From the NCBI RefSeq assembly GCF_014656215.1, contig NZ_BNBZ01000005.1, positions 186,001 through 250,000 on the forward strand: DNA of 64,000 bases, read 5' to 3'. The stretch comes from Streptomyces zaomyceticus (lineage in GTDB: Bacteria > Actinomycetota > Actinomycetes > Streptomycetales > Streptomycetaceae). This document shows positions 59,798 through 64,000 of the stretch, piece by piece. A program made the translations under genes and the position numbers. The notes under the pieces were generated by a model. That model saw only the letters and a list, made by a program, of their open reading frames with translations. It did not search any database and had not been told where the DNA came from. How positions within the stretch are numbered: the stretch's first letter is position 1; each line of letters opens with the position of its first letter.

Positions 59798-60502
59798 ATG
59801 TTCATCGTGATCGAAGGCATTGACGGCAGCGGAAAGACGACCGCGGCGCGGCTTGTCGCGCAGCGTCTCAACGGTGCGGAATTCCCTTTCCGTGGAAAGT
59901 CGGAGATCGCGGCCGACGACGAGGAGACCCTCGCGCGAGCCGGCAGGCTGCGCGACCTCATCTGGGCCTCACCCGAGTCGGCGGGCGACACGTTCGGCGC
60001 GACCCACTGGATCCTGCTGATCGCCTCCTGGTACGCGGGCCTTGCCCGACTGCGCCGGGACCTGACGTCGGGGCACGGCGAAGTGACCGTCATGGACGGC
60101 TGGTACTACCGCAACATCGCCAAGACACTGATCCGTGAGCCGCTCGATCCGCTGTGGGTCGAATCCTTGTTCGCGCCCGTCCCGGAACCGGACCTCACCG
60201 TTCTGCTGGACACGCCGCCCGAGATCGCCTGGCAGCGGCGTGAGGGGTTCAAGGACACCGAACTCGGCCGCTGGGACGGATTCCACGGACCGCCCGCCGA
60301 GTCGTTCCACGCCTATCAGTCCGTCGTGCGCGAGCACCTTCGACGCATGGCGCGGGAGCGCGGCTGGCTCGTCCTGTCGCCCGACCCGACCCGATCCCCC
60401 GAGGAGATCGCGGACGCCGTCGTGAGCGAGTTCCGGGCGCGGTCGGCCCGGCTGCCCGCCGCCTCGGACGGCCCCGGCCTCCAACCGGTCACGACGGGTT
60501 AG
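59798..60502 (+). CDS. Thymidylate kinase-like P-loop kinase
   Basis: 234 aa; the ATG at 59798 starts MFIVIEGIDGSGKTTAARLVAQRL (P-loop, dTMP kinase style). Lid and acceptor regions differ from housekeeping Tmk: the usual DRY/DRF-xxS is DGWYYRNIAK, and DTPPEIAWQRREGFK replaces the DVPPExxLxR region. It probably phosphorylates a pathway nucleotide or sugar-like substrate, not dTMP. The 172-bp gap to the HAD gene might hold a promoter; none was recognised. Confidence 0.88.
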   Translation: MFIVIEGIDGSGKTTAARLVAQRLNGAEFPFRGKSEIAADDEETLARAGRLRDLIWASPESAGDTFGATHWILLIASWYAGLARLRRDLTSGHGEVTVMDGWYYRNIAKTLIREPLDPLWVESLFAPVPEPDLTVLLDTPPEIAWQRREGFKDTELGRWDGFHGPPAESFHAYQSVVREHLRRMARERGWLVLSPDPTRSPEEIADAVVSEFRARSARLPAASDGPGLQPVTTG

Positions 60503-60562
60503 ACGCGGGGCGCGGCGCCGGGCGCCGCACCCTCTTCACCTCACGGACAAGGAGGCACCACG

Positions 60563-61264
60563 GTGCTCGACCACCTGGACCGGCTCACCGTCGACTGGAG
60601 CGACTTCGAGGACGCCGGAGAGATCACCCGCGATCTCGTGCACAAGCTCGCCGACGACAAGGAATCCCTGCGCAAACTGGTCTACGACGTCGAGCACAGG
60701 CCGGAACTGCTCGCCATGTGCGAGCGTCACCAGCTGCTGGACTACATCGTCCTGTACGACGCGCTCGACAGGGGCTTCCGTCTGCGGCTGCACCTCTCCA
60801 CGGAGGACCACCACGACCGTCCGCACGACCACAGGTTCTCGTTCTCCAGCCGAATCGTCGCGGGCGGATACACGCACACGTGGTACCACCTGGACGGCGA
60901 GCTCTACGAGGGTCCCGACCCGGAAGCCCGCCAGTACCTCAGCAGGCACCACCCCGACCCGCGCGGCGCGTCCCACCTGGACCGGCTGACCCCGCACCTC
61001 ACGCGCTGGGAAGGGCCGGGCAACTGCTACACCCTCCACCACAGCGCGATCCACACGACGTTCACGACACCCGACACCGTTTCGCTGTTCCTGCGGGGGC
61101 CGGTGGAGAAGGACCGTTCCGTGATCATGGACCCGGCCGAGGGCACCCTCTGGTGGCGCTTCGGACGACAGGACGAGCCGGAGCAGCGGCGTCGGCAGAA
61201 GTCCATGGGCACCGAGGCGTACCGCCGGATCCGTGAGCGTCTGGAGGAGCTGGACGTCATCTGA
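60563..61264 (+). CDS. Cupin-like protein A (paralogue of the next gene)
   Basis: 233 aa, GTG at 60563 after AAGGAG. A helical N-part (LVHKLADDKESLRKLVYDVEHRPEL) is followed by a beta barrel with candidate metal ligands HDHRFSFSSRIVAGGYTHTWYH (H-x-H ... H) and a second block CYTLHHSAIHTTF, then VSLFLRGP. It shares this layout with the next gene. The His-rich motifs suggest a non-haem Fe or other metal enzyme of cupin type; the reaction is unknown. Confidence 0.75.
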   Translation: MLDHLDRLTVDWSDFEDAGEITRDLVHKLADDKESLRKLVYDVEHRPELLAMCERHQLLDYIVLYDALDRGFRLRLHLSTEDHHDRPHDHRFSFSSRIVAGGYTHTWYHLDGELYEGPDPEARQYLSRHHPDPRGASHLDRLTPHLTRWEGPGNCYTLHHSAIHTTFTTPDTVSLFLRGPVEKDRSVIMDPAEGTLWWRFGRQDEPEQRRRQKSMGTEAYRRIRERLEELDVI

Positions 61265-61323
61265 CGTCAGGTGGCAGACACCGCATCTCAACCACGGGGT
61301 CCGACAGAGTAAGGATGCATCGC

Positions 61324-62109
61324 ATGGCCTTGGACACAGTCGACCGGGTCCACGTCACCAACACCCGGGTGGAGCTGTTCGAGAGTATCGAAGGGATCGA
61401 CTGGGAGGACCTGCCGGCCGCGGCCGCACTGACCCAGCCCCTGATTCGCAGGTTCGCGCAGGACAAGGCCCTCTTCCGACGGCTGCTGCTCGCGGTCGAG
61501 CACGACCCCTATCTGTGGGCCAAGTGCGAGGAGGACGTCGTCGAGGACAAGATCGTCCTCTGGGACGACATCGAGAAGGGCCTGCGCATCCGACTCCGGA
61601 TGTCCACCGACCACCAGCAGCAACTCGCCCACAACCACCGGTTCTCGTTCACCAATCTGGTGCTGCGGGGCACGTACCTGCACCGCAACTACCTGGCCCG
61701 GGGCGGCTTCGACGAGAACACGCTGCCCGAGGACGTGCAGCCGGTCATGCTGCACGAGGACCGGGCCGGGGACTGTTTCACCATCCACCACAACGCCCTG
61801 CACTCGACGCCGTTCACCGAGCTGGGCACCATCTCGCTCGTCCTTCGCGGCAACCCCGTCAAAGAGCGGGCCCCCGTGATGTTCAAGGAGGCCCGCGGCC
61901 GGGACGAAGCGCTGCGCCGGATCCGGACGGGCGGTGCCGGAAGCCGTGGTGAGCTGTCCGAGACCGAGCCCGACACCGCCGAGGTGGGCACGATGTTCTG
62001 GCGGGTCGGCGAGGACCGCGAATCCTCCGAGCGGCGTGCCGAACGGCAGATGTCCCTCGAGAAGTACCACTACTGGTGCGGCCGACTGGAAGAACTGGGG
62101 ATCCTCTGA
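61324..62109 (+). CDS. Cupin-like protein B (paralogue of the preceding gene)
   Basis: 261 aa; the ATG at 61324 is 8 bases after TAAGG (an in-frame ATG at 61315 is too close). Layout as in protein A: LIRRFAQDKALFRRLLLAVEHDPYLWAKC, HNHRFSFTNLVLRGTYLH (H-x-H ... H), CFTIHHNALHSTPF and ISLVLRGNP. It has an extra loop (~25 residues; REARGRDEALRRIRTG) before the conserved end GTMFWRVGEDRESSERRAERQMS. Similar but diverged, so the two may act on consecutive intermediates or form a heterodimer. Its stop abuts the next ATG. Confidence 0.75.
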   Translation: MALDTVDRVHVTNTRVELFESIEGIDWEDLPAAAALTQPLIRRFAQDKALFRRLLLAVEHDPYLWAKCEEDVVEDKIVLWDDIEKGLRIRLRMSTDHQQQLAHNHRFSFTNLVLRGTYLHRNYLARGGFDENTLPEDVQPVMLHEDRAGDCFTIHHNALHSTPFTELGTISLVLRGNPVKERAPVMFKEARGRDEALRRIRTGGAGSRGELSETEPDTAEVGTMFWRVGEDRESSERRAERQMSLEKYHYWCGRLEELGIL

Positions 62110-63135
62110 ATGCTCCTGCAACCGCCCGCGTCCGCGACCGCGACCCTGCGCTTCGGACTCGTGGGCCCTGGTGAGCACGCGCAGGAGAATCTGCTCCCGG
62201 CGCTGGCCGGGCTGGAAGGAGCACGGCTGACCGCCGTGGCGGCCCGCACCATGGACGCCGCGGCCGCCGCCGCGCGGCGCTGGAACGCCGAAGGCTGCAC
62301 CGACGACTGGCGGACGCTCGTGACGAACGGCGACGTCGACGCCCTCGTCGTGGCCGCCTCGCCCGCCCTGCACGCCGAAGTGGTGGACCACGCCCTGGCC
62401 CACGGGGTCAGCGTCTTCGTCGAGAAGCCGCCCGCACCGGACACGGCGACACTGGAGGGACTGGTCGCCCGCGAGCGGAACGCGGCCGACGGCGCGATCG
62501 CCTTCGTCGGGTTCAACTTCCCCTACGGCGACTCGTACCGCACCCTGCGCACGGCCCTGGGCCGGCACGGGCAGCTGCGCGGCATCGAGGTGCGCATGGT
62601 CTCCTCCAAGCCGACCAGCCCGGTCTGGGGCTGTGCCACGGTCGTGGAGAGCCTGCTGCAGGGACTCGGCACCCATGTCGTCGACATGGCCCTGCGGGAG
62701 ATGGGGCCGCCGGAGGGCGTCAGCGCGTACCGGACGGTCATCGACGCGCGGCGGTGCGCGATCCGGATCCTGCTCACCTACGCCGACGGACGGACGGCCG
62801 CGCTGCTGATCGGCAATTTCTCCAACCGCCTCGAGTACCGCTGCGAACTGGTCACGGACGAGGCCGTCGTCGGCGTACTCGACCAGCACAACTCGCTCAC
62901 CCTCGGCCGGCCGTCGGACGCACCGGGAGCCGGGCTCCTCGACGGCAAGGAAACCCTCCGCTACGACTGGCCCAGCCGCCGCGGCGGTTACGGGCGCACC
63001 GGATACGCCACCGCACTCGCCTCGTTCCGGGACTCCGTCGTCCACCGCCGGCCCAACTCCTCGCCGCTGTCGGCCTGCCTGGACGTCTACCGGGTCCTTG
63101 ACCAGGTGCGGCGCCAGGTGGAGGAGCAGCCGTGA
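62110..63135 (+). CDS. Gfo/Idh/MocA family oxidoreductase
   Basis: 341 aa, starting directly after the previous stop (TGAATG). Rossmann segment LRFGLVGPGEHAQENLLPAL, and EKPPA (the conserved EKP) at residues ~99-103. Catalytic-region GLGTHVVDMALREMG holds the conserved Lys/His neighbourhood (GTHVVD). Substrates are sugars or cyclitols, fitting a sugar or cyclitol pathway. Coupled to the SDR gene by GTGA. Confidence 0.92.
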   Translation: MLLQPPASATATLRFGLVGPGEHAQENLLPALAGLEGARLTAVAARTMDAAAAAARRWNAEGCTDDWRTLVTNGDVDALVVAASPALHAEVVDHALAHGVSVFVEKPPAPDTATLEGLVARERNAADGAIAFVGFNFPYGDSYRTLRTALGRHGQLRGIEVRMVSSKPTSPVWGCATVVESLLQGLGTHVVDMALREMGPPEGVSAYRTVIDARRCAIRILLTYADGRTAALLIGNFSNRLEYRCELVTDEAVVGVLDQHNSLTLGRPSDAPGAGLLDGKETLRYDWPSRRGGYGRTGYATALASFRDSVVHRRPNSSPLSACLDVYRVLDQVRRQVEEQP

Positions 63136-63902
63136 GCGGCACACGGCACCAGCCCCTCGCCGGGCGGACGGCGCTGGTCACGGGAGGGGCCACCGGCATC
63201 GGCAGGGCGGCGGTGGAGACGCTGGCGGCACTCGGCGCGCGGGTCGCGGTGAACCGCCCGCCGGACACCGGTCCCGCGGCGCGCTCCACGCCGGAGCACG
63301 CGCCGGACCGGCTTCCCGAGGGCTGCTTCTTCATCGACGCGGACATCCGCGACCCCGAGCGGGTGCGCGACCTCTTCTCCCGGCTGGACCGTCACTGGAC
63401 ACGCCTGGACGTGCTGGTCAACAACGCGGGAGTGTTCCCCCGGGCCGAGGTGCTCGACATCGACGAGGAGACCTGGGACCTGGCCCTCGACACCAACCTC
63501 AAGGGCGCGTTCTTCTGCGCGCAGCAGGCCGCCGCCCGCATGATCCCGCAGGGCTCCGGACGCATCGTCAACGTGGCGTCGACGGCCGCGTTCAAGGGCT
63601 CGCGGCTCGGCGTCCACTACGCCGCCAGCAAGGCCGGTCTCGTGGCCATGAGCAAGTCGCTGGCACGCGCGCTGGCCCGGCACGGAATCACGGTGAACGC
63701 GGTGGCCCCCGGGGTGACCGAGACCGCCCAGCCCGGACTGGACGCGGACGGGTTCGCCGCCGAGGGGCGGGAGATCCCGCTGGGCCGGGTGGCCCGGCCG
63801 CAGGACGTCGCGGATGCCGTGGCGTTCCTCGCCTCGGACGCCGCGGGCTACATCACCGGGCAGACCATCGGGGTCAACGGAGGGGCCGTGATGCTGCCAT
63901 GA
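63132..63902 (+). CDS. Short-chain dehydrogenase/reductase (FabG-like)
   Basis: 256 aa, GTG overlapping the previous stop by 4 bases. TGGATGIGRAA (NAD(P) loop), NNAGVFPRAE, IVNVASTAAFKG (catalytic Ser region), YAASKAGLVAMS (Tyr-x3-Lys), and PG-linked GYITGQTIGVNGG. It reduces a ketone or oxidises an alcohol on the pathway. Its stop overlaps the next start by ATGA. Confidence 0.94.
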   Translation: MSGTRHQPLAGRTALVTGGATGIGRAAVETLAALGARVAVNRPPDTGPAARSTPEHAPDRLPEGCFFIDADIRDPERVRDLFSRLDRHWTRLDVLVNNAGVFPRAEVLDIDEETWDLALDTNLKGAFFCAQQAAARMIPQGSGRIVNVASTAAFKGSRLGVHYAASKAGLVAMSKSLARALARHGITVNAVAPGVTETAQPGLDADGFAAEGREIPLGRVARPQDVADAVAFLASDAAGYITGQTIGVNGGAVMLP

Positions 63903-64000
63903 GCGGTCGAGCGCGGACACCGGCCCGGGCTCCGGAGTCGGCTCCGGCCGGCGAATCGGTCCACGAGCTGGTGACCGTGCGATCCGGACCCCCGCTCGAC
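63899..64000 (+). CDS. Last gene, 3' truncated by the window edge
   Basis: ATG in the 4-base overlap with the SDR stop. Only 34 residues are visible (MSGRARTPARAPESAPAGES, then VHELVTVRSGPPLD). A low-complexity N-tail is followed by a possible domain start. No family can be named. The operon therefore continues beyond the window. Confidence 0.65.
   Translation, partial: MSGRARTPARAPESAPAGESVHELVTVRSGPPLD

Overview
The window is high-GC actinobacterial chromosome, almost certainly Streptomyces or a close relative. Codon third positions are strongly G/C. GTG starts are common, many operons are joined by 4-base ATGA/GTGA overlaps, and the gene families are typical of the genus (universal stress protein, DUF5133, DUF2252, Hanks-type kinase, GntR/UTRA regulator with a DasR-type box, CAP-domain secreted proteins). 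I see no rRNA, tRNA, CRISPR array, intact transposon or replication origin.

Layout. 0-2.6 kb: two CAP-domain secreted proteins facing each other, then a universal stress protein. 2.8-6.2 kb: a probable sulfur/thiol locus, with an SfnB/DszC-like flavoprotein, an Rrf2 regulator, a 32-bp operator-like palindrome, a Cys-containing leader peptide and a xi-class-like GST. 6.3-16.9 kb: an SDR epimerase, DUF5133, a short UvrA paralogue, a D-Ala-D-Ala carboxypeptidase, a two-RCK ion channel-like protein, a cytochrome P450 and a NUDIX hydrolase. 16.9-21.1 kb: a translationally coupled FGGY kinase and two flavoproteins of glycerol-3-phosphate type. 21.4-30.8 kb: an APC permease, a GntR regulator with a DasR-like box, DUF2252, an FAD monooxygenase-like protein, PadR, and a FadH-type dienoyl-CoA reductase behind a perfect palindrome. 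30.9-33.9 kb: a CbiMNQO cobalt transporter under a cobalamin riboswitch. 34.0-36.1 kb: the DhaKLM dihydroxyacetone kinase. 36.5-38.7 kb: an MmpS-fold membrane protein and a frameshifted membrane protein. 39.2-42.3 kb: two secreted beta-1,3-glucanases (GH16-CBM13 and GH64-CBM6) behind LacI-type boxes. 42.8-44.4 kb: a Ser/Thr kinase fused to a Rieske iron-sulfur domain. 44.5-51.7 kb: three unrecognised proteins, an MBL hydrolase, a hotdog thioesterase, LysE with a divergent Lrp regulator, and a YbdK-type ligase.

51.9-64 kb (running off the right edge) is a tightly coupled gene set that looks like an undescribed small-molecule biosynthetic cluster. One operon runs leftwards: NagA-like amidohydrolase, PurN-like formyltransferase, NDK-like protein, class III aminotransferase and a mini-BFD [2Fe-2S] protein. 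A divergent operon runs rightwards: two HAD proteins, a dTMP kinase-like protein, two paralogous cupin-like proteins, a Gfo/Idh oxidoreductase, an SDR and a truncated last gene. A small protein and a PF14907-like nucleotidyltransferase converge on the left operon across a 10-bp-stem terminator. No PKS or NRPS gene is visible. The concentration of nucleotide- and sugar-phosphate-enzyme relatives suggests an aminosugar, cyclitol or nucleoside-like product made through phosphorylated intermediates. That is an inference.

The strongest novelty candidates are the kinase-Rieske fusion, the 52-64 kb cluster (with its paired cupin-like enzymes and a HAD protein with an altered active site), and the leader peptide/palindrome architecture of the sulfur locus.
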